64,000 nt of DNA from Strongyloides papillosus (lineage: Eukaryota > Nematoda > Chromadorea > Rhabditida > Strongyloididae). The stretch is from contig SRSI01000024.1 of assembly GCA_005656395.1 (NCBI GenBank), positions 1-64,000 on the forward strand. The letters run 5' to 3'. The position numbers and the translations under genes are program-made. The notes under the pieces are model-generated. The model made no database searches. It was not told the origin of the DNA and saw nothing but the letters and a program-made list of their open reading frames with translations. Of the stretch, positions 12,200-24,711 are shown piece by piece. The stretch's first letter is position 1; the number at the start of each line of letters is the position of its first letter.

Positions 12200-12507
12200 A
12201 ATAAATTAAATTAAAATTTCATTTATTATTCAATAAATTATAATGTAATTATATTGTAATTTAATTAAATTTTGAATAATAATTGAAGAAAATTTTAAAT
12301 AATATTTATTTAATTGTAATTTTTATTGTAAAATCTATAAGAATAAAATAAGAAAAGTGATTTTGTCTTCATGAAAATTCTTCTTAGAATTAAATGATTT
12401 ATATACTTTATCACATGCAAAGGATCACCTATATTTTATTTGACATTACTATTTTTCAATGTGTAAATGACTTTTTGTTGTTATCAGATTAGTAATATCA
12501 TAAAAAT

Positions 12508-13380
12508 TTATTTATCAATTTTTATTATAGAATTTTTCTTTGGTTTACGAATATTGATACCATACTTTCCTTTAATATTTCCTTTTCGATAAAACAAACA
12601 TAAAGTTAGAGCACCATCTTTTGGCTTTTGTTCACTAATAGCACATCCAATTATATTAGAAGAAACCCAAATTATTTGGCTAAAAACTGGAGGAACAGTT
12701 TTTTCAAGATTTTTATAATCAATTTTTCGCCATCCATCAGTCCAAATGTCTACCGGGAAAAACACTTTCTTTATATTAGGAGTGAAATAAGTTATAACTC
12801 CAAATTTATCATCTTTATAATGTTTCCATTTTTTTGTTTTCAATAACTTATCAGCAAGTTCCTGTGCTTTTTTAGTTAAACCAGAATTAACTTTAATTGC
12901 TGGCGCTTGGAAATATTTACGTATACGATTTATTTCATCTATTACCTGTAAAATATTAGTAGAAAAATAAAGTCAACATACATAAGAAATAAATATGGCA
13001 TATTTAACAGGCTTTGGTTTTGTACTTGGTTTAGGTGTAATTTTTTTTGCTGCAAGTCTTATTGGTATTGTTTCCCTATATGCGGATTTTTTAGCTTTAG
13101 TTGTCTTACCTGAAGGTCTTCTAGGTAAATGTCTTCTTGGAGCTGCTTTTCTTTTTTCATCGGATTGTCTTTTTTTTACATATTTGATTTCACTATTTTC
13201 ACGTGCAAAAGTATTTATAGAATCGTAATTAATAAAATGTCTTGAAAATAAATCATTCTGTATTAAGTTAAATGATTGAATATCCTCATTTTTCGCATTA
13301 TTTTCTAATGCTTGGTATTTAAAAAACAATATAGATAGGATGATAAAAATATTAAAGTAATTTATGTAAAAACTAAACAT
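12508..13380 (-). CDS. CAP-domain secreted protein, array gene 5
   Basis: Exons 13380-12982 and 12945-12508, with a 36-nt GTATGT...TTTTACAG intron in phase 0; about 278 aa. An in-frame TTG lies 15 nt upstream, but the ATG at 13380 aligns with the other paralogues. The pro-region ends at KKRQ. The linker is short and Lys/Arg/Pro-rich (APRRHLPRRPSGK). The CAP domain has FSQIIWVSSNIIGCAIS and LCLFYRKGNIKGKY. It is the sister of gene 1 in both exons and in its flanks, showing that a segment of several kilobases was duplicated. The CAP2 Pro is replaced by Arg (YRKGN). Confidence 0.85.
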
Positions 13381-13502
13381 TTTTAATTCTAACAAAAAAT
13401 TTTAAAAAAATTTAATTTTATTGTTAAATTTATTTACTTTAATTGAAAATATGTACTCAAATTTAAAGGTAGGTGTAAGAATTTTCCTCATTTCAGTGCA
13501 AA

Positions 13503-13531
13503 GACAGATGTAAAAAAATATTTATATTCAA
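13503..13531 (-). promoter_or_regulatory. Conserved TATA-containing promoter block of CAP gene 5
   Basis: The block begins about 123 nt upstream of the ATG and is the same over its full length as the gene 1 copy. Confidence 0.65.
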
Positions 13532-14305
13532 AAGATTATCACCTATATAGATATTTTTGTGTAAAAATGATCCCATTACCATTTTGTGTATCCAAAATTT
13601 AACATGGAAACATATTGAGACATATATTTAATCAAATTAATGTGTGGGGTTTTTCATAACTATGTCTAAAATTTTTAATTCATTAATATTAAAAGTTTTT
13701 AAAAATAAAATACTTAAAAATAACTTTCGAATTCCTAATATGTTTGTATTTATACATTAAGCTTTTGCATCAAGGCATTAATTAAGTCATCTAATTAAAA
13801 AAGTGCTTATCAAAAACTTAGTAGATTACTAGAATTTGATATTATTTCTTCTGGGAGAAACTTTACTATACAACTTGAAACATCTATCACTTTATTTCAT
13901 CAAATTAACACCACATATCTACGAATAATAAAGATCAAACGTAAGCTTAGGAATAAACATTTTTTAGATGTAATTTAGTTTTTCCTGAATCAAAAATTAT
14001 AATTAATATCTATTTTATTTGTGATGGGAGAGAATACATGTATTTTTTGTTTATTCATAAAGATTTTATAACTCTATCAAAAACTATGATAAAAAAATGA
14101 ACCATTTTCATATCTCTTTTTATTTTTATGAAAACCAATGGATAAAAAAAAACAAAAATATTATGTCTCAGTTTAGATTTATATAGTTTATTACAAGTAA
14201 AAAAAATCACCTACATTATATTTATTATTATTTATTAGTGTGAGAGTAGATTTTTTTGTTATCGCATTATTAATATTATAAAAATTTATATATCAGTTTG
14301 TGTTT

Positions 14306-15283
14306 TTAAGCTTTATTTGGTTTGTTAACAATATTTTTACTATATTCTCCAGGAATGTTTCCTTTAGGAGAAAACAGGCATAAAAGTAGAGCACCATCTT
14401 TTGGCTTTTTTTCACTAATAGCACATCCAATTCTTTTAGATCTAACCCAAATTATTTGGCTAAAAGCTGGAGGAATAGTTTTTTCAATATTTTTATAATT
14501 AATTTGTTGCCATCCATTAGACCACCTAATTATCGGGTCAAATTGGTTTTCTATATTAGGAGTGAAATAAATTATAACTCCAAATGTATCATTTTCATAA
14601 TTTTTCCATTCTTTTGTTTTCAATAATTTATCAGCCAATTTTTGCGCTTCTCTGGCTAAATTGATATCGATCTCAAGTTCTGGTGTTTTGAAATATTTAC
14701 GTATATCATTAATTTCTTTTATTACCTGTAAAATATTAGTGGAAAAATAAAATCAACATACCGGATCAATATATTCTTTATACTTAACAGGCTTTGATGT
14801 TGTAGTTGATTTAGATGTAGTTATTCTAGTTGGTAGTTTTTTAGTAGTTGTTGTTTTTGGCGTAGTTTTTTTTGTTGTAGTTCTCGTCGATGGTGTTTTT
14901 CTAGTTGTAGATGTTCGGGTTGTAGTCTTCTTATCTAAAGGTTTTTTAGTTGTTTTTCCTAAAGGTTTTTTTGTTGTTTTTCCTGAAGGTTTTTTTGGTG
15001 CCATTCTTTTTGTTGTTTTCTTGGTTACAACTTTTTTTCGAATGCTTTTACTTCTTTTTCCATTGGATTGTCTTTTTTCTACATATTTATTTTCAATATT
15101 TTCACTTGCATAAGCATTTATAGAATTATGATTAATAAAATGTTTTTTAGGTATATCATTTTGTATCATGTTTAATGATTGAATATTCTCATTTTTCCCA
15201 TTAATCTCTAATGCTTGATACTTAGAAAATAATATAGATAAAAGAATAAATGTAAGATAATAATTTCTGTAGAAATAAAACAT
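14306..15283 (-). CDS. CAP-domain secreted protein, array gene 6
   Basis: Exons 15283-14762 and 14725-14306, with a 36-nt GTATGT...TTTTACAG intron; about 313 aa. Signal peptide residues 1-25, pro-region ending EKRQ. The linker has repeated PSGKTTKKPLGKTTKKP blocks followed by Thr-rich runs, intermediate between the short linkers of genes 1 and 5 and the long ones of genes 2 and 7. The CAP domain contains FSQIIWVRSKRIGCAIS and LCLFSPKGNIPGEY; the CAP2 Tyr is Ser. It belongs to the CAIS sub-type with genes 1 and 5. Confidence 0.85.
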
Positions 15284-15402
15284 TTTTTTAATTTAACATA
15301 AAATTTTAAAAAGTTCCCTTTTATTGTTGAATTTATTTGCTTAATAATAATAATATATACTCAAATATTAAAATATATAAATTTTCCCTATCTTACCGTA
15401 AA

Positions 15403-15431
15403 GACAGGTGTAAAAAAATATTTTCATCTAA
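15403..15431 (-). promoter_or_regulatory. Diverged TATA-type promoter block of CAP gene 6
   Basis: At the same offset as in the other genes, but the weakest copy: the TATAAATA core reads GAAAATA, while the T-run and ACACCTGTC are kept. Expression may therefore differ from that of its paralogues. Confidence 0.5.
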
Positions 15432-16217
15432 AATACTATCAATCATATAGATATTTTTGATGTAAAAAGTAATAACATTATCATTTTATGTATCTAAATT
15501 TTAGCATGGAAATTTATTTACACTTTTTGTAGATGAAAATATTGTTATTTTTATTTAGTCAGATTAATGTGTGATTTTTTTACAATTCTGTCTACATTTT
15601 TTTACCCAACAACATTAAATATTTTTTTACTTAAAATACTTTAAAATGACTCTTAAGTTCTTAGTGTATTTATACTTATAAATTAAACTTTAGAATCATT
15701 TTCTTGATTAAGTCGTCTAATTTAAAAATTCCTTATCAAAAACTTATCAGATTACCAGATTTTATTTTTACTTTTACTAAGAGAAGTTTTACTAGATAAT
15801 TTTAAATATTTATCATTTCATTTTATCAAATTAACCACATTTTTAAGGATGAGAGAGATCAAACTGATTTTTAGGAAGAAACTTTTTTAAGGCGTTACTT
15901 AGTTTTTAAAATCAAAAATGATCTTTATATTTATTCTATGTAAGTCAAAGAAAATACTTATAATATTTACTTTTTTATAAATTTTGGTGAACATAAACAA
16001 AAGTTATACTTAAGACCATTATAATTTTAATAGTTATTTTTACATTAGGCATAGAAAATGTACTAAAATATAATGTAATAATTTAGATGCGTCTATTTTC
16101 ATGACAAATAAAAAATCATTTATATTTTATTATTTATTATAACTTACTTATTTGTGAATACATTTTTAATGATATCACATTAACATCATGTTTAAAAAAC
16201 TTTTTAAATTCACATAT

Positions 16218-17340
16218 TTATACTTTCTTTTTTTTCTGGCTTATTTCCGGTTTAACATTTTTACGATATTCCCCTGGAATATTTCCTTTGGGATAAAACA
16301 AGCATAAAGTTAAAACAACAGTATCTTCATCTGCTTTACTAATGCCGCATCCGATATCTGTTGTCGAAATCCAAACTAATTGGGCAAAACGTTCAGGAAC
16401 ATTTATTTCATTAAGATTTTTATAATCGATATTTTCTGAATCTGAAGTCCATATTAATAAAGGATTTTCATATATTCCTGTTGGTGTAATAGCCTGCATT
16501 AATCCAACTGAATCACGATCAGGAACATCATCGTCTAGGTTATCAGTAAGTCTTTGTGCTAGGTCAGCCAAAGTAGCATTAACAGTAAGTTCTTTTGCTT
16601 GGTGTTTAAGACGTAAAGTATTAATATCATTTATTAACTGTAAAATATTATTGAAAAGGATATAGTCAACTCACCTTAGATTTTAATTTGTCAAAATCAT
16701 TAGGATTTGGAGTTGTTGTCGTTTTAGTTATACGCCTTGTAGTTGTAGTTACCGTACTTGTAGATGTAGTTATTTTTGGTGTGGTTTTACTAGAATTAGT
16801 TTTCTTTGTTGATGTTACAGGCTTTTTGGTTGTAGTTCTAGATGATGTTATAGTTTTGGATTTAATTTTCCGAGTAGGTAGAGGTTTTCTAGTTGTAGTC
16901 ACTTTTGTTGTAGTTTTTCTAGTTGTTGTTTTCACATTTGAAGGCTTCCTAGTTGTAGGTCTTGCAACTGGAGGTTTTGTTGTTGGAAGTTTAGGTTTTG
17001 ATGCAGGTGGTTTAGGTTTTGAAGATGAAGGTTTAGGTTTTGAAGGTCTTTTACCCTGAACCTTTGTCTTACTCTTTGTCGTTGTAGTGCTTTTTTGTTT
17101 AGTTTGCCTTCTTTTGTTATCAACCTGTCGTTTTCTTAGATATTCGGTTTCATTGTTTCCAATTATAGGATGAACCAAATTATCTTGATTAATGAAATTA
17201 TTTGAAGATAAATCATTTTGTATTAAATCCAATGATACACTACCTTCCCTTCTTACATTACTTTCCAATGCTTGATATTGGAGAAATAGTATAGATAAAA
17301 TGATAATTGTAATATAATAACTATTATGAAAAATAGACAT
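16218..17340 (-). CDS. CAP-domain secreted protein, array gene 7
   Basis: Exons 17340-16675 and 16637-16218, with a 37-nt GTGAGT...TTTTACAG intron; about 361 aa. Signal peptide, pro-region ending RKRQ. The long linker begins with Lys/Pro/Ser repeats (KPKPSSSKPKPPASKPK) and continues as Thr/Lys/Arg-rich sequence. The CAP domain contains RFAQLVWISTTDIGCGIS and LCLFYPKGNIPGEY, with Arg at the CAP1 His position, and ends in a run of lysines. It is the rightmost array member; no further copy is seen to its right. Confidence 0.85.
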
Positions 17341-17454
17341 TTTTAGTTTTCACTTGAAATTTCAAAAAAATCTATTATATATTTGTTTTTATTTACTTAA
17401 TGTCAAAATTATGTTTTTTTAATTATCAAAAGTAAATTTTAACATTTGAAAACT

Positions 17455-17483
17455 AGACAGATGCAAAAAAATATTTATATCCA
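17455..17483 (-). promoter_or_regulatory. Conserved TATA-containing promoter block of CAP gene 7
   Basis: The block begins about 115 nt upstream of the ATG at 17340. TATAAATATTTTTTT is kept and the following ACATC reads GCATC. Confidence 0.6.
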
Positions 17484-17730
17484 TAATACTATCACTTATA
17501 TAGATATTTTTGACGTAGCCAAAAACAGTATTTTTTTTAATATAAATGTTAAGGTTAGAACTTCCTGATTTTGATATTAAAATAAAAATATTGCTATTAT
17601 TTTTTGTTTAACCATCTAAAGTTTAAGTCTCTACCTGGCGTTGGTTATACTTTAAGAGCATCTAAAACACAATTTTTGATGGAATATTTCTAGTATTTAT
17701 TTATTCATCAGGATTTATAAAGGGAGAGAA

Positions 17731-19098
17731 GACATTCGCTTGTCTATTAGTAAGCAAAATGAAATTTTTAAAATTCTAACTTACCCATGGGTGAGCGAAA
17801 CAGCATTTTTTTGCTATAACTTGTCTATTGGGTAAGCGAAATGGCTTTTTTTGTAACATACAAAATATGGACAAGTGAAAATGCATTTTTTTTATTATGT
17901 ATAAAAGTAAAATATTTTTATTGGTCTTATCGATCTATAATAACAATAAAATAAATAAGAACAATAATTAGTTAATTACCTTAGAATCTTTTTTAATATC
18001 TTCTAAATTCCAACCAGTAAAACTCCTGATCTTTATTTGGTGATTCTATAATAATTGATTAGTACGTGTTAAAATTAATATAATGACATTGTCCACGACA
18101 TTCCAGGTTATTTATAGTCCTTTCCAGTCACAATATCATCATTTTTCTGTCTCTTTCTTAAACAGAGTTTACTTAAACATCCTTAAAGAGTCTCATTTAT
18201 TTACGTCCTCTTATGGTGGCGTGGCCTTATTTCAGGTGTAGCGAGGCCTCCTGCTACATGTATCCCAGCGGATACATGCTAGCTGGTTCCCACCATCTAA
18301 CCGAGAGTTGTTACCTAATGAAGAAGCATGTTGGAAAATGCGTGCTCGATCAGAATATATAATAACAAAAACACATAAATTATAATATAACCTTTTATTT
18401 ATTATGAATAACGAACAATATATTTTATGGTAAATAAAAGTTAATATTGTCCGGAGTTCCGGATATGGAGTGCTATTCAGCACCTCTAGGTTTCAGAGTG
18501 CTTATTCAGCACTTCTGATTACTATTCTTCTTTATATCCAAACTAAACTGAACTTCTTGAAAATATTCTTCCTTTATATACAGCTTTTCTTCTTCTCCTC
18601 CTATTAAACTTCTTCTTTGTTTAATAGGAGGATGTTCTTTTCTTTTCCCAGATGTTTTGTTAAGTATATGTACAGATTTATATATTATATAAAATAATAT
18701 TCAAATCTGCACATAATACTTATTTTCAATATCCGTTCTCTTTTCTTTTATTAAATAATATATATATATTATATATTTATATATAATTAACATATATATT
18801 ATTGTTTTTCTTTATTCTAATGCTGGGCATTACGACATAGTTCCATAGTATAACTACCCATTTCTATGATTTTTTCGAAGAATGTACACTAGTTTCATTC
18901 ATTTTTTTTTATAAAGCTAGAGCATTGCATTCCAGAAGAATGCGTTGCTGTTGTTAAGCACAGCATATAGGGAATAGATATAAACAGTCCAAGAAAAAAA
19001 CTTAAAAAAATAAGTTTACTCAAATTTTGTATGAAAAAAAAATTTCTATCATTTTTAAAAAAAGGAAAAATATGGGTAACCATAGACAAACGAATGTC
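17731..19098. mobile_element. Inverted-repeat element of the GACATTCGCTTGTC family
   Basis: The left end GACATTCGCTTGTCTAT (17731-17747) is mirrored at 19082-19098 with one mismatch. The same terminal sequence bounds the smaller element at 54105-54383. Sub-terminal repeats of the same motif occur at about 17780-17890. The interior contains the possible LTR at 18329-18837, which would be a nested insertion. No transposase frame was seen. Confidence 0.55.
18329..18837. repeat. Possible solo LTR with strong hairpins
   Basis: The segment begins TGTTGG and ends GACA, which would fit a BEL/Pao-type LTR, but no target duplication is visible. It carries structured motifs: two GTGCT...AGCAC hairpins near 18468-18515 and a perfect 14-bp inverted repeat (18596-18609 with 18619-18632, 9-nt loop). 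The 150 bp on its left is unusually GC-rich and contains a 9-bp inverted repeat around CATGTATCC (about 18255-18280). Confidence 0.3.
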
Positions 19099-19607
19099 CA
19101 CCATCTCGAATTTTATTTTCAAAATTAACATTTATTCTAAAAATTATTTTTTGTATAACATCTATTCCACCATCTATACAATCATCACAATATTAGATAA
19201 ATTTTATAATTGATGGCTCATTTATATAGAATAAGTTTTATAGCTATTATCTTTATTTATTAAAGTCTCGTTCAAAATCTCTTCTAACATGTTATCTATT
19301 GAATTCTTCAAATAAGGGATAGTTACACTTTCATTTTTAAAAAAATCAGGTTGAGCGGTGGTGGCATTATATACTAATTTGATATAAAATGTCCTGAAAA
19401 AGCTCTTTGTTTCAATAAGCCATCATTCATTATTTACGGTATTAATTTTTATATCTTTATTAGCAATTATATTAATAAATGGAGGAGGATGATTAGGCCT
19501 AGTAATGTTAAGCGGTTCATGAAACTCAATATCATCAGAATTAGTATGATCGGATTTGAATGTAACAAATGTATCTTCTTTATTTGTGGATGTTCGGAAT
19601 TAAATTC

Positions 19608-20371
19608 TCAATAACCCAAATTTACACCAAATACAATTGTTCTATTTGAAACTACGAATTCATATATATTTTTTCCAAATTTATGGATAATAATATTTAT
19701 ATGCCTTCTTTTTATTATATTTACTTCTGATCCATTAGCACGCTTAATCATGTGATCCCATCTCGCAAGAAGATTACTTTTATTATTTTTATAAATATTG
19801 AAGCAGTAAATCTTTATTTCTTTGGTAAAAAACCTCAATATAATAGATGACGTTCAAAACTATCCCTTCAAGGGATTTGGAATATCGTGTAACTTTTGTA
19901 TAAAAATAACAATTTCTTATAATTTGAGTAGTCTTATTTTTGTGTTAAAATAAAGTTTTTGTTAACTGGTAATCTTTCTTATTTCGCATTTACCCTCCAC
20001 CAATCAAAATTAAAAATTTTTACTCTTTGTTTTTCCCGATATTATAAATTCTCTAATGATGTTGATTTCCATATCCACTTTTAATACTTAGGAATTTTTT
20101 TACATTATCATCAGATCTTTTATAGATAGGAGTATGAGAAATTGTATCTGTACTTGGCTTAAAACTTGGAACTGTATGCTCATTTGGACATTTTTATAGC
20201 GATAATTTCAGTATTACTCATAACATTTTGCTCTCTAGGCGAACTCTCGTCATAGGTAATATCTTCAAAATAGTATTTAAATAGTTTTTTATGATCATCA
20301 AATCCTTGATAAGAACTTATATAAATGGATTATACGGCCAATACCCCAAGAAGCTTGAGTGATTTATTCAT
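19608..20371 (-). pseudogene. Decayed copy of the left-edge secreted-protein family
   Basis: It starts at an ATG (20371) encoding a signal-like MNKSLKLLGVLAV interrupted by a TAA. Segments parallel the left-edge fragment: DDNVKKFLSIKSGYGNQHH followed by a stop, and RWDHMIKRANGSEVN near 19740. At least one frameshift (around 20190) and several stops make it non-functional. The last 76 codons form an open stretch ending at 19608. Confidence 0.6.
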
Positions 20372-23300
20372 ACCATCAAAATACAAACCATACTTTTTAT
20401 GTAAAAACTATTTCTATTAATAAAAAAATACAATAAATACTTGAATATAGAGGGAATTAATTTAAATGTCACTAATTTTTTTAAATAAATTATAGCATAG
20501 TCATTTTGTACTTCAAAAAAATTTTACATAACAACTATAGATAATTTTTAATAAAATTCATTTAAATTGTAATTTTTCTGGTAAAATTTAAAAAGTGAAT
20601 ATATCTTTTATTGTCATCTCCTAAATATTATTTTTCAATTTGTTGTTTCTGTGCTTACGATTTATCTAACCTAGAACTATTTTCATTTACCAATTAAACA
20701 AGCGACACAAAACAATGTTATCTTCTAAGAATTTGAAGAAATTTAAGTATATACTTCCATAATTAACTTAATGGTTTATTCTATAACACTTCTAATTATT
20801 CATTTCTGTATCTACATGTTTTAATTTATTTATAGTCGAGAATAGTAATGTTTAAACTTTAACAAACAATTTTCATATGTCAGTTAATATAAAAACTACT
20901 GTACAAGTATAATCGACAAAAGTTTTCCATAAGCTAGAAAAATATTGGTTTCAAGTTTGAAAGAATTGAATAAACAATATCATTTTATCAAAATAATTTC
21001 TAAAAAAAAGAAACGATTTGGAAAAATTAAAATACACATAACACTCATAGACTTTCTCGGAAATGCATATATAAATATGCATATACTCAACCAAACGTTT
21101 TGATATATATAAGGTATAATAAAGCAGTATAAGAACTATAGGCTAGTAAAAGCAATGAAAGTACCCCATTGTTACATAACTAACAGTCTTTTCGCAAAAG
21201 GAAGTTTAGTCTTCTGTCAAACCTTAACTAATAAACCCTACTTTTAGTTTAACTTTTATATGGGATCCGAACAATAATAAAACAAAATTTCCGAATAAAA
21301 ATATAAAATTTTTAAAAATGAATAATTGAAATTGTTTTTAAGAGAAGCAATATTCAATATTGTTAATTATTTAAGTTAGACGGTTAATAACTTTACACTT
21401 AATAAGAGATAAAAACATTTTATTTTATAACAAGCAATATATTTAAACAATTAAAAATGACGACAAGTATATAACTTGTCATCAAATAAAAATGGAAAAT
21501 CTTGGTTAATTCTTGCACTAAAAACATTATATTTTCATTTTCTCCAGCTTAAATTTTAGCATGAAAGTGGTTAATTCATATTTCAAAGAGACTACTCAAA
21601 TATGTAGTAATTTATGATGCATGTAAACACTAACATTTGCATCAATTTAATCAAAAGCACACTTAAATAACAAAATGAATAATATTTTTTTAAAGTTACA
21701 ATGTAATCAAAAATTTGGTAACGTTTTATTAAAAATTCAGCAAATATGGCTTATTTTTATGATTTGATCACGATTCAAAATTAACACTTTACTTCCCATA
21801 AGTGGGATTTTTTCTACTTGTAAATATAATTTTAAAACACAAGATTTCACTAAATTATTAAGAAATATTTGAATTATTGCAAATTTAAATAAACAGTACA
21901 TTAAACTCTTGGAACATTTAAACATCTATTGATTACCGCTTCAATAATAATGTTTATTACATAACATTTGAACTAAGTATATAGCTTTTTATACAAAAAA
22001 AGAACGCTTTTATTTTTCTGCTCTATTAACTTAAATAAGGTTGCTTGAAATAAAGTAAATCAATATTTATTGTTCTGCTAATTTTCACTAATACAATATT
22101 ACATTTAATTTTTATTGATAGATGATTGTGTAATTAATTTTTCATCAATTAAAATTGGGAATTATTTAAAATTTTTAATTTAATATAACATACATTATAA
22201 CATTAACTATTTCAAAAGTATATATATTTAATTATTACATTATATATTACCTTATTTTTAAGAATAAACGGTAATCCTCTATTATCAATATTGTAATTAA
22301 GAACGTATAAAAAATTATAACATAATAATTGAAAAAATAAAGATTTTTCAATTGTAAACTTTTTAAAAAAAACAACTTCGTAATACCTATCAAATCTATC
22401 TCAAATGTTTTTATAAATTTCGAAAAACTTAGTGTCTAATCATCTTATGAAAATGTATTCAATATATAATTGTTTTCCTCATTTTTAAAAAAGTCATTTT
22501 AATTTACCTTTGAAAAATTTGGGAAACAAAGAGTAATTTAATGGAATATACATTCCAAAATTAAAGAATTTAACTAATTTTGTTAGAATGATAAAAATTT
22601 TTATTATTGAAAAATAAACTTATATTAACTTTATAATAATATTTAGGTATTTTTATTTAGCAAAAGGATTCCAATGATTTCACTTAGTAAAAACATAATC
22701 ATTAAGATACTACAAATGAATTGTACTTTGTCAAATATATAAAACATATAGTTTGCCATAGAAATAATAATTAGCGATAGAAATTTTTGTAAAATGAGTT
22801 AATCTAAAATAATTCATTTCTTAAACTAATTATACAAAAGTAGTTTTAAGAAGTGTCGAAATGACGATAAAATTCTCTGTTCAAATAATTTTTGTGATAA
22901 AAATATCATTTTTAATAAATTCAAAATTGTATTAAAGTTTGGTAAACAAAAAGAATATTTTTTAACAAAAAGCACAAAGGAAAATTATGAATTTAATAAA
23001 TTTTTTATCGATTGACTACAAAATTTCTTTTCAAAAAAAACTTTTTTTTAAAATTTTTATGAGTAAGTATTATTCACTTTTTTAATGTCATATACTATAA
23101 AAGCATTTCTAACATATTCGTGTTCAGGATAAATGATTCCATATGTTTTTATAGATTATCATAAATAATCAAAAACCACAAAAAGCAGAGTAGATTTTTT
23201 AGCGATTTAAAATGACCTATTTATAAATAGTATTTAATGATTAAAATAAATGATAAAAAACAACGAATTAATAAAAATAAGTAAAATAGACTTTTAATAA

Positions 23301-24009
23301 ATTGAATTAAGAATAAATTATTTCATATTAGAATATTTATAGTCAAATCTTCGCAGTAGTTATAGGCATAGAGTTCTTTTTATTTTTTATCTTATAAATA
23401 TTCCTTATACTTACTTTGAAAATGTCATGTCAAGTAAAGTTATCAATCTCTATAATTGCTCTAATTATAATTTCTCACACACATAAATCAATTTTATTTT
23501 TTCTTAAAAATAGTATTTATAAACATTACATAATTATTTATGCAATTAGTGTAAGTTCTCATAACTTTTGAAATATGAATTTCTAGTTTAATAAGTTTAT
23601 TTAAACTTTTTATCGTACACTTTTAATGTGTCTTTTAGAAAGTAAAATAGTTTTATACTCAGGTTTGATTAACTCTAATGTGCGAATTCATACGTACTCA
23701 AAAAATCATGGAAATATTAAACACTTTAGAGCCATATGGCCATTTGAAATTTTTTTTATGAGGTAACTTTAACATTCTTTTATTAAAAAACTAAAAATTC
23801 TATTTTTTGATCATAAATGTTTATCATGGTTTTTAAATATTTTTTGCACTTTCGTGATATAAAATTCAATAACAATGAAAAGTTTATTTATGATATTTCA
23901 TTAATTTCAATAATCTACTCATTACGTCCTCTTTAATAAAAATATCTAGCGCATCACAATCTTTTCAATATTTTTTTGAAAAGTAAATAGATGATAACGG
24001 ATAATCAAG
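20372..24009. other. AT-rich non-coding DNA
   Basis: The first 250 bp is homologous to the region upstream of the left-edge fragment (about 420-660). Beyond that I see only AT-rich sequence with short chance ORFs and no recognisable gene, RNA or repeat structure. Confidence 0.5.
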
Positions 24010-24597
24010 CCAAACAAGAATTAATGATTCATAAGTAGTCAGTATTACAACAAACCTTTAATCAAAAAAAATTACACTATAAGAATATGAAAAAATGTTT
24101 AAAAAGTGTAATACAGAAAATTTAGAATGTTTAGTATAGTACTCTTCTCCATTTTCAAACAGTAAACTGCCATATGAGAATACATTAATAGCAATTTGTT
24201 TTGCTTTTAATAAAATTTTATTACTCAATATACTAAAAATACATTCATTTTTTGTCAAACTAAGTTTGAAGTGTTAATTTTTTGGTGTTTAAAAATTAAA
24301 TTCTCTCCAAAAATATACACCCTATGATAAAAATTAAGTAATTACTAGATTTTAAGTGTTACAAAATGTCAACAAATTTCTAAAATGTTTCCCTAGAATA
24401 TTCATAACTTCCATAAAATTTATTTTGATCAATCTTATCATCAGTGGCTTTTAACTATTTATTCAAAAAATCATCGTTGATAGTTGATTGTATCATGAAC
24501 AAACGATTGGGAGCTTGATTGTAATAAAAGTCCTTAGATATGTTTTGTTGTATTATATTCTCAAAATCTTATATAACTAAAAGGAATAATTATGATA
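24010..24597. repeat. Left member of a diverged 590-bp direct repeat flanking the gypsy element
   Basis: This segment aligns in the same orientation with 29850-30440, for example TATGATAAAA, TAACTTCCATAAAATTTAT and AACTTGATTGT-like blocks in the same order. Minus-strand frames of both copies give a related but interrupted peptide (SLLFENGEEYYTKHSKF here), so the pair may derive from an old duplicated gene. Confidence 0.5.
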
Positions 24598-24711
24598 AGT
24601 CAAAAGGTTTTTATTAGTAGAAACATAAATACGACACGAATGACAAGACAACAAAGAAATATTAGACAAAATCTCATGCATTTTTCTCATTTGGAATGCT
24701 TTATTCCAATT
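24598..24711 (-). repeat. 3' LTR of the gypsy element at 24.6-29.8 kb
   Basis: Matches 29734-29847 with several substitutions and equal length. In sense orientation it starts AATTGGAATAAAGCATTCCA, which contains the inverted repeat TTGGAAT/ATTCCAA, and ends CCTTTTGACT. It lies directly after the pol stop codon (24701-24703). Confidence 0.75.
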
